A DNA stretch of 64,000 nucleotides from CAYPNP01 sp964412195 (lineage in GTDB: Bacteria; Acidobacteriota; JAAYUB01), in the NCBI GenBank assembly GCA_964412195.1, contig CAYPNP010000024.1, forward strand, positions 9,998-73,997. Reading direction: 5' to 3'. The position numbers and the translations under genes were made by a program. The notes under the pieces are model-generated. The model saw only the letters and a list, made by a program, of their open reading frames with translations, searched no databases and was not told the DNA's origin. Of this stretch, positions 25,789 through 34,115 are shown piece by piece; within the stretch, counting starts at the first letter, position 1; every line of letters begins with the position of its first letter.

Positions 25789-26946
25789 TTATTCGAACGA
25801 CCCCTTCCGCAGCATCACCGCGTCGCGCACCAGCAGGACGCCGTTGGCGGCCAGGTGGTACACCCGGTCCTCCTTGTCCAGCAGGACCAGGTCGGCGTCG
25901 CCGCCGACGGCCACACGCCCCTTGCGAAGCAGTTTCAGGATGGCGGCCGGGCTGGAGGTAGCCACCGCCAGGGCGGTCTCCAGTGGCAGGCGCTCCTGGT
26001 GGACGCAATCCAGGATCTCGCGCAGGATGGACTTCGGCTCGCCCACCTCCAGCTTGACCAGGTTGCCGGCCACATCGAACGCGGGCAGCGAGCCGCAGCC
26101 GTCCGAGGAGAGGGTGATGTGCGGCAGCGGCACGCCGGCCTCCAGCAGGCCGGCGATGGCCTTGGACGGCTTCACCTCGTCGTCCGGGAAGTAGGGCCAC
26201 GCGCTGGCCGTCAGGTCCAGCCAGCCGGTCTTCCCGTAGATCTTGGCGTCCTCGTAGATCCATGTATTGCGGTTGCAGTGGGTGGGGTAGAACTGCTTGA
26301 TGGGCAGCATGCTGGCGTTGACGCACTCGTAGAGGATCCGGAACGGCTCCTGCAGGTCGCCCATGTGCAACAGGACGATGCCGGCCTTGCCGCCCAGCAT
26401 CCCGCCTACGCGGGCGTGGCCGGCCAGGCGGACCAGTTCCGTCACGGTCGGGCAGGAGGAGCGGTGGTCGGAGATGGCCACCTCCCCTGCCCCGATCACC
26501 TCTTCGATCAGGGCGATGTCGCGGCCCACGTCCCCGAGGATGGTCGGCGTCGGCACCTGGTAGGCGCCGGTCAGGATCCAGGCCGACACGCCCTCCTTGC
26601 GGAGCGACTTGGCCTTCATCAGGACGCTCTCGACCGACCGGGTGAAGCCGTCGGTGCCCAGCGAGCCGATCACCGTGGTCACGCCGCCCTCGAGCATCTG
26701 GCTCAGGCGCAGCTCCGGCGTGCGGGTGGCCGGCCCGCCCTCGCCGCCGGCGCCGGCGATGTGGATGTGGGCGTCGATCAGGCCCGGGATCATCCGCAAC
26801 CCGCCGGCGGAGATCACTTCGCATCCGACGCCCTTGGGCTCCGGGATCTTCTCCCCGATGGCGACAACCCTGCCGCCGCCCACCAGCACGTCCCGCCGCC
26901 CGAGGTGCTCGGGCGTGTAGACATCGCATTCCTTGAAGAGGATCAT
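25789..26946 (-). CDS. iadA: beta-aspartyl (isoaspartyl) dipeptidase
   Basis: A 385-residue cytosolic zinc amidohydrolase that cleaves beta-aspartyl dipeptides. Visible family features: IPGLIDAHIHIAGAGGEGG with the first metal-binding His-x-His; TPELRLSQMLEGGVTTVIGS; a metal-site histidine in ISDHRSS; and LSSDGCGSLP near the last metal ligand. Its length matches E. coli IadA (about 390). Next to cyanophycinase and cyanophycin synthetases, its natural substrate is most likely beta-Asp-Arg, giving free Asp and Arg. It is transcribed on its own, flanked by word repeats on both sides. Confidence 0.92.
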   Translation of the reverse strand: MILFKECDVYTPEHLGRRDVLVGGGRVVAIGEKIPEPKGVGCEVISAGGLRMIPGLIDAHIHIAGAGGEGGPATRTPELRLSQMLEGGVTTVIGSLGTDGFTRSVESVLMKAKSLRKEGVSAWILTGAYQVPTPTILGDVGRDIALIEEVIGAGEVAISDHRSSCPTVTELVRLAGHARVGGMLGGKAGIVLLHMGDLQEPFRILYECVNASMLPIKQFYPTHCNRNTWIYEDAKIYGKTGWLDLTASAWPYFPDDEVKPSKAIAGLLEAGVPLPHITLSSDGCGSLPAFDVAGNLVKLEVGEPKSILREILDCVHQERLPLETALAVATSSPAAILKLLRKGRVAVGGDADLVLLDKEDRVYHLAANGVLLVRDAVMLRKGSFE

Positions 26947-26989
26947 AGCTTCGGCATCTCCTTTCTTTCTCTCCGGATCAAAGCGCCGG

Positions 26990-27101
26990 TGGAGCGATCA
27001 AACGGTGAATCGGTGAATGGGTGAATCGGCAGAAAATCCTACCGTCTTCGCCGCTGACTCCTAACTCCCGACTCCTCACTCCTGTCTGTTCACTGTTCCC
27101 T
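26990..27101. repeat. tandem-word spacer, GGTGAATCGG and GACTCCTAACTCC families
   Basis: GGTGAATCGGTGAATGGG words at 27003-27030 and [AG]ACTCC[CT] words at 27055-27085, followed by TGTTCACTGTTCCCTGCTCACTGG. The end lies 3 bp before the stop of the CphA2-type gene. No long inverted arm was found. Confidence 0.65.
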
Positions 27102-27103
27102 GC

Positions 27104-28993
27104 TCACTGGTACTTGGCAACGAGTCCGGGCAGCAGCGGCGCCAGCGCGGCCAGCAGGACCTTGTCCTTGTCCTTCCGGCTCTCCACGGGATAGACAGTG
27201 TCCGCCTGCCCGGGCCGGTGGACGATCACCTGCTTCGCCTTCACCTCGATCAGGCAGCCGCCGGGCAGCAGGTCGCGCGCCAGGACCTTCTCCTCGCCTT
27301 CCGGGGCATCGAGGATCACCACGTCGGCACCGCGGTGGAACATGCCGGTCGCCAGGATCTCCTCCCGGCTGTGGGTGAACACGGCGAAGTCGACGCGCGG
27401 GTTGCGCAGGATGATCCGCACGTTCTGGTCGTGGCGGGGGTGCTTGTAGAACGGCCGCCCGTGGAAGGTGACGCCCTCCGCGGTCAGGCAGCCGACGCCA
27501 ATCCCGGCGTGCAGTTCCTCGAGCCGCTCGCCCAGCATCCGGCAGAACGCCGCCGACAGTTTGTTGGCCGCGATGATGGGGATCCGCGCCGAGCCCTCGC
27601 GGGGGAAGTGGGACTCCATGATCCGGCCGGGCACGTCAATGGACCCGCCGATGGCCGGCGCCAGGTGCATGAAGACGCCCGGCGCGGCGTTGATCTCGAT
27701 GATGCCGAAGTTGCCCTCGTCCCAGGGCTTGGCGATGTCCTCGGCCAGCACGTCGATGCCAAGGCAGGTCAGCTGGAAGAAGCCGGCGATGTCCTCCACC
27801 AGCTGGACGTTGCGGGGGTGGATCCGGTCGGTGACGTTGATGGACACCCCGCCGGCGGAGATGTTGGCCACCCGGCGCAGGAACACCCGTTCTCCGGCCT
27901 TCGGCACCGAGTGGAGCGTCCGGCTCTGCAGCTTCAGGAAGTCCAACAGGTTGTCGTCGGCCTTGATCCGGCACAGCGGCGAGCGCGCGTTGTCGATGCG
28001 CGCCGGGGTGCTGTTCTCCTTCTCGATCAGGGTCTCGATGGTGTCGGCCCCGTTCCCGTCCACGTAAGCCGGGATCCGCTGCAGGGCGGCGACGAATTTT
28101 CCCTTGACCGCCAGCAGGCGGTGGTCGGTGCCGTAGATCTGCTTCTCGACGATGGCGCCGTCGAACTTGGCGCCCGCCTGCGCGGCGGCGTCCACGATGG
28201 CCCGGAACGCCTTGCGCGCCTCGGTCGCGGACTGGATCCCGGTGGTCACGCCCTGCCCCTTGTGCCCGGCTACCGGCTTGACCACCACGGGGAAGCCGAC
28301 CCGCGCCGCCTCTGCCTCGATCTCCCGCTCGGTGAAACAGTTGCGGCCCACGGGGGTGGGAAAGCCGCACATCTGCAGGAAGTCCTTGCACATGTCCTTG
28401 AAGGTGGTGAACTCGGTGTCCTTGATGCTGTCTGTGTGGAAGGTGGTGGAGCGCCCCCGGACCTGCTTGCGCCCGTAACCCCACTGGAACTGGTTCTCCT
28501 CGTACAGGTAGTGCACCGGGATGCCCCGCTTGAGCCCCGCCTCGATGAGCGAGTAGAGGGTCGGGCCGCCGTAGAGGGTCTTGTCGAAATCCGCCTGCAG
28601 GTCGCGGAACTTGCGGTCGATGTCGAACTCGCGGCCGCGGCTCAGCGCGGAGAGCCACTCGGCGGCGAGGTAGACCGCCGCCCGGGCGACCTTCTCATCC
28701 AGGTACTCCGCGGCGATCCGGGCCTCGCCCTCCTCCGCCGGCAGGATGACCGCCGGCCCGATGCACAGGTCCAGGTCCAGCCTCAACAGCTCGCCCAACG
28801 CCGCCACATACGCCTCGGCCGGAGTGGACCAAGCCTGGCCGCCCAGCTTCGGGAACTGCTTGACGATCCCGGCCGCCACCGCGGGCATCGGGATGCCGGA
28901 GCCGGCCTGCAGCCGGAAGGCCAGCGCCGGTCCGGGCAGATAGCCGTTGGAGCCTTCGTAGGAGATGAGGTCGCGGATTTCGAACTCGTTCAT
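27104..28993 (-). CDS. cphA2: CphA2-type cyanophycin synthetase (beta-Asp-Arg polymerase-like)
   Basis: A 629-residue ligase, about 250 residues shorter than the two CphA1 proteins here. The N-terminal domain and ATP-grasp domain are intact, with FPVVVKPVAGHKGQGVTTG, the metal motif EINAAPGVFMH and ADTIETLIEKEN. After about residue 470 a truncated Mur-ligase-like part follows. Where CphA1 has the GTNGKTT P-loop, this protein reads IIAANKLSAAFC, so the arginine-adding site is lost. This is the architecture known for CphA2, which polymerises beta-Asp-Arg using one ATP. Its RBS (GGAGG) overlaps the stop of the cyanophycinase gene upstream, so the two are tightly coupled. Confidence 0.82.
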   Translation of the reverse strand: MNEFEIRDLISYEGSNGYLPGPALAFRLQAGSGIPMPAVAAGIVKQFPKLGGQAWSTPAEAYVAALGELLRLDLDLCIGPAVILPAEEGEARIAAEYLDEKVARAAVYLAAEWLSALSRGREFDIDRKFRDLQADFDKTLYGGPTLYSLIEAGLKRGIPVHYLYEENQFQWGYGRKQVRGRSTTFHTDSIKDTEFTTFKDMCKDFLQMCGFPTPVGRNCFTEREIEAEAARVGFPVVVKPVAGHKGQGVTTGIQSATEARKAFRAIVDAAAQAGAKFDGAIVEKQIYGTDHRLLAVKGKFVAALQRIPAYVDGNGADTIETLIEKENSTPARIDNARSPLCRIKADDNLLDFLKLQSRTLHSVPKAGERVFLRRVANISAGGVSINVTDRIHPRNVQLVEDIAGFFQLTCLGIDVLAEDIAKPWDEGNFGIIEINAAPGVFMHLAPAIGGSIDVPGRIMESHFPREGSARIPIIAANKLSAAFCRMLGERLEELHAGIGVGCLTAEGVTFHGRPFYKHPRHDQNVRIILRNPRVDFAVFTHSREEILATGMFHRGADVVILDAPEGEEKVLARDLLPGGCLIEVKAKQVIVHRPGQADTVYPVESRKDKDKVLLAALAPLLPGLVAKYQ

Positions 28994-28996
28994 GCA

Positions 28997-29914
28997 TTAC
29001 CTCCGAATGGTATGGGTGCCGCGGGGATCCTTGGATTTGCCGAACAGGGCGCGCATCTGCTGGACCACGCCGCGCTTGGCCGCCGGGGACGCTGCGGCCG
29101 GAACGGCGGCCCCGCTGCCTCCCTCGAGCGCGGTCCAGGCGGCCAGGTCGAAGCGCGTGCCGGCGCTCAGGAAGCCGAGGCGCAGGCCCTCCAGCGAGAC
29201 CGCCTCTCCGGCGGGCACCGCGGCGGCGTTGCTGCGGGCCAGCGGACCGGCGTCCAGCACGGTGGCCAAGCCACGGCCGATCACCTCGCCCGCACCGCCG
29301 GACCGGACCACCAGGGCGGTGTCCTCCGCCAGCCCGATGCCCCGCGGGCAGAGTCCCGCGGCCAGCGCCTGGGCCAGCCGGTAGATCCGGCCGCGTTCCA
29401 CGAAGTGCGTATCCACGATGACTCCCGGCAGGAAGCCGAAGCCCGGGCTGTGGCGGACCGCCCCGCGCACCAGCCCCTGGTGGTCGCCGTTGTAGATGGT
29501 GACCTCGCCCGCGGCCGCGGCGCCGGCACTGGTGCCGGCGACAACGGCCCCGGCGTCGAAATTCTGCCGGATCTGTCCGAGCAGCGCGGTGCCCTCGAGG
29601 ACGGTCACCAGCTGCTGCTGGTCGCCGCCCGAGAAAAACACCGCCGCGGCTGATCGAACCACCTCCAGGTGCTCCGGCCGGTCAGCCTCTTCGCGGCGGC
29701 GAATGTCCAGCACGTGGACTCGTCGGGCGCCCAGGTCTCCGAAGGCTTGCCGGTACTGCTGGCCGAGCTCCTGGGGGATGGAGCTGGCGGTGGTGACCAC
29801 GGCGATTTCGCCGCCGCTGGCTTCTTCCACGACGCGCCGCAGGATGGTCTTCGCATCCCGCTTGTCCTCGTCGCCGCCGATCAGGACCAGTATTCCCTTC
29901 GCCGTCTCGGGCAT
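28997..29914 (-). CDS. cphB: cyanophycinase
   Basis: A 305-residue serine peptidase of family S51 that releases beta-Asp-Arg dipeptides from cyanophycin. The nucleophile serine sits in VVAGTSAGAAAAG (near residue 130). The opening LVLIGGDEDKRD and the downstream VIVDTHFVERGR block are family signatures. No signal peptide is visible, so it is the intracellular form that mobilises the storage polymer. The C-terminal tail of about 45 residues (AKRGVVQQMRALFGKSKD) extends beyond the usual fold. It is the first gene of a two-gene operon with the CphA2-type ligase (3 bp gap). Confidence 0.92.
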   Translation of the reverse strand: MPETAKGILVLIGGDEDKRDAKTILRRVVEEASGGEIAVVTTASSIPQELGQQYRQAFGDLGARRVHVLDIRRREEADRPEHLEVVRSAAAVFFSGGDQQQLVTVLEGTALLGQIRQNFDAGAVVAGTSAGAAAAGEVTIYNGDHQGLVRGAVRHSPGFGFLPGVIVDTHFVERGRIYRLAQALAAGLCPRGIGLAEDTALVVRSGGAGEVIGRGLATVLDAGPLARSNAAAVPAGEAVSLEGLRLGFLSAGTRFDLAAWTALEGGSGAAVPAAASPAAKRGVVQQMRALFGKSKDPRGTHTIRR

Positions 29915-30100
29915 CGCCGCTTGGCCTCCGTGCGCATCACTGGATGGTACGAATCGGCCGGCGGGCAGTCACCCGTCGGCCGTGGATTGAAGGCGCAGTA
30001 TACCCCAGATGCCCCGAATTGAAAAGCCCCGCGGCGCGGTGCCGCTGGATTGCCGGCCGGACCGGCGGAACGGCCCCTTCCCGGCGGCCCGATCCTGGGC

Positions 30101-30106
30101 TATAAT
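30101..30106 (+). promoter_or_regulatory. TATAAT -10 box immediately before dus (possible leaderless start)
   Basis: A perfect TATAAT ends 8 nt before the ATG at 30115, so transcription would begin within a base or two of the start codon. A weak TTCCCG lies 17 bp upstream. If the downstream ATG at 30130 is the true start, the leader would be about 16 nt. Confidence 0.5.
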
Positions 30107-30114
30107 GCGCGCCT

Positions 30115-31140
30115 ATGTCCGGAACGAGCATGCTGCACCCTCTGAAGATCGGCCGGTTGGAAATCTATCCCAACCTGCTCCTGGCGCCCATGGCGGGCGT
30201 CGCCGACCGGCTGTTCCGGGCCACCGTCAAGGGGTTCGGCGGTTGCGGGCTCACCTACTCGGAGCTGCTCAGCATCGAGGGGATCGTCCGGGGCCAGAAG
30301 CGCACCGTGGCGATGATGGCCCCCGATCCCGTCGAACGACCGTTCGCCATCCAGCTCTACGGCGCCCGGCCGGAGGCCATGGCCGCCGCCGCCCGGGTCG
30401 CCGTGGAGGCCGGCGCCGACCTCGTGGACATCAACTGCGGCTGCCCCGCCCGAAAGGTCACCCGCAGCTTCGGCGGCTCCTACCTGCTCAAGGACCCGCC
30501 GCTGCTGGAGAGGATCCTGCGGGCGGTGCGGCGCGCCGTGGATGTCCCGGTCACCGTGAAGATCCGCTCCGGTTACGCCGAGCCCGCGTTGAATTTCCTG
30601 GAAATCGGCCGGATGGCCGAGGATTGCGGCGTGGACGCCATCACCCTGCACCCCCGGACCCGGGCGCAGATGTTCACCGGACGCTCCAACTGGGACCACA
30701 TCCGCCGGCTGAAGGAGTCCCTCCGGATCCCGGTCGTCGGCAACGGCGACGTGGTGGCGCCGGAGGACACCCCGACCATGTTCGCCGCCACCGGCTGCGA
30801 CGCCGTCATGATCGGGCGCGGCCTGATGAAGAACCCCTGGCTGATCCGCCAGAGCTTCGACCTGCTGGACCGCGGCGGGTACGAGCCGGTCTCCGCCCGC
30901 GTGCTCCTCGAGCTCCTCGCCCGAACGGCGGCGGAGGTGGCCCGGCATTCCGTGGCCAAGGCTGCCGCCGGGGAGCTCAAGAAGATCTCCAGCTGGTGGA
31001 TCCAGGGCTTCCCCGGCGCCGCCCTGCACCGCCAGCAGGTCTTCCACATGAAGGACCCCGCCGAAATCGTCGCCTACCTCCAGCATCTGGCAGCTAACCA
31101 CGAACCACACGAAATGCACGAACAGAATCCAAATTCATAG
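30115..31140 (+). CDS. dus: tRNA-dihydrouridine synthase, DusB-like
   Basis: A 341-residue flavoenzyme that reduces uridine to dihydrouridine in tRNA D-loops. Markers: LLAPMAGVADRLFR, the catalytic cysteine in DINCGCPARKVTRSFGGSYLL, ITLHPRTRAQMFTG and the FMN-binding VVGNGDVVAPED followed by DAVMIGRGLMKNPWL. The catalytic barrel ends near residue 315. The last 14 residues or so (starting NHEPHEMHE) are encoded by the CCACGAACCACACGAA word repeat, so the gene ends inside the repeat. A second in-frame ATG at 30130 would trim five residues and could be the start. Confidence 0.93.
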   Translation: MSGTSMLHPLKIGRLEIYPNLLLAPMAGVADRLFRATVKGFGGCGLTYSELLSIEGIVRGQKRTVAMMAPDPVERPFAIQLYGARPEAMAAAARVAVEAGADLVDINCGCPARKVTRSFGGSYLLKDPPLLERILRAVRRAVDVPVTVKIRSGYAEPALNFLEIGRMAEDCGVDAITLHPRTRAQMFTGRSNWDHIRRLKESLRIPVVGNGDVVAPEDTPTMFAATGCDAVMIGRGLMKNPWLIRQSFDLLDRGGYEPVSARVLLELLARTAAEVARHSVAKAAAGELKKISSWWIQGFPGAALHRQQVFHMKDPAEIVAYLQHLAANHEPHEMHEQNPNS

Positions 31141-31302
31141 CTCCGAATTCAACGCAGATGAACGCTGATTGCTGATGATTTCGTATGATCAATCATTGTA
31201 TTGGATCATATCGCATCATAAGAAATCAGCGTTCATCTGCGTTGGATGCTTGGATTGGCTGCTGATTGAATAACTTTCGTGTGGTTCGTGTGGTTCGTGG
31301 TT
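31096..31302. repeat. nested inverted repeat overlapping the dus 3' end
   Basis: The outer arms (31096-31113 and 31285-31302) are exact 18-nt reverse complements of the CCACGAACCACACGAA type. The inner arms (31151-31170 and 31224-31243) are exact 20-nt complements of the AACGCAGATGAACGCTGATT type. The repeat begins inside dus. Related TTCGTGTATTTCGTGG words continue to 31339 and include the TAA of the convergent SprT-like gene. Confidence 0.88.
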
Positions 31303-31336
31303 TTGGTCTGTTTCGTGTATTTTGTGTATTTCGTGG

Positions 31337-32104
31337 TTATGGTTTGCGCTTGGGCGGTCTGGAGAGGAGGCGGGGGAGGGTCGCCTTGAACCGCAGGGCG
31401 GCCGCGTAATGCGGGAAGGCCTGCTCCATGGCGCGGAACTGGCGGTGGTGCCACTGGCTCCGGACCCGCCGAGTTGGCGGCGGCAGCAGCAGGTGCAGCG
31501 CCTCGTGGTATAACAGGTATTCCAGGAACCAGCCGGGTACGTCCGGCCGGTCCAGCAGCCGGCTGACCCGGATCTCGCCGCACTCCGGCCGGCAGTAGGC
31601 GAGACGGCGCCGCGCCGCGCCGCGCGTCCACCCGATGGCCCGTACTTCGATTTGTCCCTGGAAGTGCTCCGCGTTCACCCGTCCGAAGATCTCCGCCAGG
31701 TCATGGTACCGGCCGCGGGGTTCCGCCGCCGTCCGCGGCCGGGCGGCGGCCTCCGCCGCGGCGCTCTCCGTCAATTGCCGACAGAAGGCGGCCAGCAGGT
31801 TCCGGTCCACGGCCGCCGGAGCGCGACGCCGCAACCGCTGCAGGACGCAGCGCACCGCGGCGGCGAAGATCCCGGCCGGCGCGGCGGCCAGGGCGGTGTG
31901 GAGGCTCAGGCGGAGCTCGGCGTGCCGGCGGGACGCTCGGATCACCGTCCCCCGGTAGTCGCGGATCCGGACGAAGAGGCGCCCGGCCGAGAACCCGGCG
32001 GCCACGGCTTCCGTCCGGAGCGCGGCGCGGTTGGCGGGAGGGAAGATCTCGGGGGGCCAGCTACCGGGCGTTGTGAAGCTTCTGGTGGTTGCGGAATTTT
32101 TCAA
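31337..32104 (-). CDS. SprT-like / M48-type putative zinc metallopeptidase
   Basis: Up to 255 residues. The C-terminal 120 residues carry a zinc-protease-like core: FGRVNAEHFQGQI, then LEYLLYHEALHLLLPP with the H-E-x-x-H motif, then WHHRQFRAMEQAFPHY, as in SprT/YgjP-like proteins. The N-terminal 100 residues are Arg/Ala-rich and unassigned. The start is uncertain: the frame opens at a TTG at 32104 and would overlap the Fis-type gene by 44 bases. An internal GTG downstream is possible. No signal peptide is present. The stop codon lies in a word repeat. Confidence 0.6.
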   Translation of the reverse strand: MKNSATTRSFTTPGSWPPEIFPPANRAALRTEAVAAGFSAGRLFVRIRDYRGTVIRASRRHAELRLSLHTALAAAPAGIFAAAVRCVLQRLRRRAPAAVDRNLLAAFCRQLTESAAAEAAARPRTAAEPRGRYHDLAEIFGRVNAEHFQGQIEVRAIGWTRGAARRRLAYCRPECGEIRVSRLLDRPDVPGWFLEYLLYHEALHLLLPPPTRRVRSQWHHRQFRAMEQAFPHYAAALRFKATLPRLLSRPPKRKP

Positions 32105-32321
32105 AGCTGCGGAATTCCAGGATTTTCTTGCTGAGGGTGTTCCGGTTGATGCCGAGCACGTGGGCCGCCTTGGACACGTTGTACGCGGTCTGGCCCAGCA
32201 CGTGCATCACGTATTCCATCTCCAGCTGCTGGACGGCGTCCTTGTAGTGGATGCCGGATTTGACGCAGTCCCGCACGTACGATTCCAGGTTTTGGCGCAG
32301 AGAATTCTTCAGTTCCAACAT
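32061..32321 (-). CDS. small Fis-type helix-turn-helix DNA-binding protein
   Basis: An 86-residue protein that resembles the detached C-terminal domain of an NtrC-family regulator. The HTH reads AYNVSKAAHVLGINRNTLSKKI, the usual Fis/NtrC arrangement, preceded by a helical EMEYVMHVLGQ segment. There is no AAA+ or receiver domain. It may act as a nucleoid or local regulator like Fis. Its 3' end overlaps the start proposed for the SprT-like gene, so they are probably one transcript. Confidence 0.75.
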   Translation of the reverse strand: MLELKNSLRQNLESYVRDCVKSGIHYKDAVQQLEMEYVMHVLGQTAYNVSKAAHVLGINRNTLSKKILEFRSFEKFRNHQKLHNAR

Positions 32322-32456
32322 GGCTTGAAACGACCCCCTTCAGCTCTTTACCAGGAAACTTCGCGAGTGTAGCACAGCTCTGTTCGGGTTGCAAAGAAAT
32401 TTCCGACGCGCCCCGCCGCTTTCCCACGGCCCCCGAATCGGCCGGCAACGGCGGTT

Positions 32457-33032
32457 TCATCTACCCGGGGCCGGAGCCGGCGGGGCCTCCCCTTCGGGCT
32501 TGTAGGAGCGCAGCAGGTCCAGCCAGTGGCGGTAGATCTCGGCGTACTTCCGCTGGAAATCCCGGCGCATGTCCGCCGGGACGGCGTATGCGGCGAGCCG
32601 GGCGCTGGTCAGCAGGTAGGGCGCGAAGGTGGACCGCTGCAAGGTCCGTCCGCCGAAGGAGAAGGCCCCCATGGCCAGGACGAGGACGGTGGCCACCAGC
32701 CAGGCGCGGACGAGGCCGAACAGTCCGCCCAGCAGCCGGTCCACCCATTTCAGCGCGGCGAATTTCAGGATCCGGTCGGCCACCCAGATGCCGATGCCTG
32801 CCACGACCAGCACGGCCAGAAACACGGCCACGAAGCCCATCCAGGACCGCACCTCCGGCGCCTCCACCCATCGCGAGAAGAGTCCGGCGGCCTGCGGGTA
32901 GAGCTGTCCGGCCAGGACCAGCCCCACCGCCAGCGCAGCAATGGAGATGACCTCCTTGAGGAAGCCCCGCACCAGGCCCAGCGCCGCCGAGCCCGCCAGC
33001 AGGATGATGACGCCCGCATCCAGCCAGGTCAC
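32457..33032 (-). CDS. CvpA-family membrane protein
   Basis: A 191-residue inner-membrane protein. It starts VTWLDAGVIILLAGSAALGL, followed by VRGFLKEV, the CvpA hallmark, then helices around residues 25-45, 60-85 and 100-120. A cytosolic C-terminal tail rich in Arg and Pro follows. GTG 33032 is chosen because GAGGAG lies seven bases upstream; a longer frame opening at 33068 has no ribosome site and begins in repeat sequence. CvpA proteins are linked to colicin V production and envelope homeostasis; the molecular role is unknown. Confidence 0.8.
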   Translation of the reverse strand: MTWLDAGVIILLAGSAALGLVRGFLKEVISIAALAVGLVLAGQLYPQAAGLFSRWVEAPEVRSWMGFVAVFLAVLVVAGIGIWVADRILKFAALKWVDRLLGGLFGLVRAWLVATVLVLAMGAFSFGGRTLQRSTFAPYLLTSARLAAYAVPADMRRDFQRKYAEIYRHWLDLLRSYKPEGEAPPAPAPGR

Positions 33033-33065
33033 CCGAATACTCCTCACGGAAACAGGGGAGAATTC

Positions 33066-33175
33066 CAACCACGAACCACACGTACCACACGAAAATGCAA
33101 ATCCGGGTTTTCAATCCGCAATCCGCAATCCGCAGTCCGCAATTCTCTTTGCGCCCTTTGCGCCTTTGCGGTTCG
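33066..33175. repeat. tandem-word spacer, three word families
   Basis: CCACGAACCACACGTACCACACGAA (33069-33093), then ATCCGCA words (33114-33142), then CTTTGCGCCCTTTGCGCC (33148-33170). The last ends 1-4 bp before the purC stop codon. All three families recur elsewhere in the window. Confidence 0.75.
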
Positions 33176-33176
33176 A

Positions 33177-34100
33177 TCAGAGGGTGTCGAGACGGGCGAG
33201 GAGGTCCTCGCCGGTGAGGCGCTGGTAGGCCTCCAGGTACTTCCTCGAGGTGTGCCGGACCACCTCCTCCGGCAGCGGCGGCGCCGGCGGCTGACGGTCC
33301 CAGTCCAGGCCCAGCAGGTAGTCCCGCACGTATTGCTTGTCGAACGATGGCTGGGCGCCGCCCGGCTGGTACCGGTCCGCCGGCCAGAACCGGCTGGAGT
33401 CGGGCGACAGCACCTCGTCCACCAGGGTCAGCTGCCCGTCGATCAGGCCGAACTCGAACTTGGTGTCGGCGATGATGATCCCCCGGGCGGCGGCTTCCTC
33501 GGCTGCCTGGAGGTAGAGCCCCAGCGAAGCCTCCCGCACCCGGCCGGCCAGCTCGGCCCCGACCAGCTCGCTCATCCGCTCGAAGGAAATGTTCTCGTCG
33601 TGCCCCACCACCGCTTTGGTGGAGGGGGTGAAGATCGGCTCCGGCAGCCGGCTGCTCTCGACAAGGCCTGCCGGCAGGGGGATCCCGCAGACCGTCCCGC
33701 TCTTCCGGTACTCGTTCCAGCCCGAGCCGGCCAGGTAGCCGCGGACGATGCACTCCACCGGCAGCACCTTGGCCCGGCGCACCAGCATGGCACGGCCCCG
33801 CAGCTGCGGCTCGAGAGGCTGCAGGACCGCCGGCATCTCCCGCAGGGAGGCGGTGACCACGTGGCCGGGGATCCGGCCGGCAAACCGCCGGAACCAGTGC
33901 ATCGAGATCTGGTTCAGCACAATGCCTTTGTAGGGGATTCCGACCGGCAGGACGCAATCGAATGCGGAGATCCGGTCGGTGGTGACGATCAGCAGCTGGT
34001 CTTCCAGGGCGAAGATCTCCCGGACCTTGCCGCTGCTGACCTTGGCCAGTCCCGGCAATTCCAGGTTGAGCAGTGGGGCGGCCGACGCTGGGTCTCTCAT
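33177..34100 (-). CDS. purC: phosphoribosylaminoimidazole-succinocarboxamide synthase (SAICAR synthetase)
   Basis: A 307-residue enzyme of purine biosynthesis that joins CAIR and aspartate using ATP. Markers: SSGKVREIF (nucleotide-binding loop), TTDRISAFDCVLP, VECIVRGYLAGSGW, the metal-site IIIADTKFEFG and LTLVDEVLSPDSSRFW. The length matches the longer, yeast-like class rather than the enzyme of about 237 residues in E. coli. ATG 34100 is followed by family sequence within ten residues. It lies 15 bp downstream of a glycosyltransferase gene, so it may be co-transcribed. Confidence 0.95.
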   Translation of the reverse strand: MRDPASAAPLLNLELPGLAKVSSGKVREIFALEDQLLIVTTDRISAFDCVLPVGIPYKGIVLNQISMHWFRRFAGRIPGHVVTASLREMPAVLQPLEPQLRGRAMLVRRAKVLPVECIVRGYLAGSGWNEYRKSGTVCGIPLPAGLVESSRLPEPIFTPSTKAVVGHDENISFERMSELVGAELAGRVREASLGLYLQAAEEAAARGIIIADTKFEFGLIDGQLTLVDEVLSPDSSRFWPADRYQPGGAQPSFDKQYVRDYLLGLDWDRQPPAPPLPEEVVRHTSRKYLEAYQRLTGEDLLARLDTL

Positions 34101-34115
34101 GGGGCTGCTACCTCC

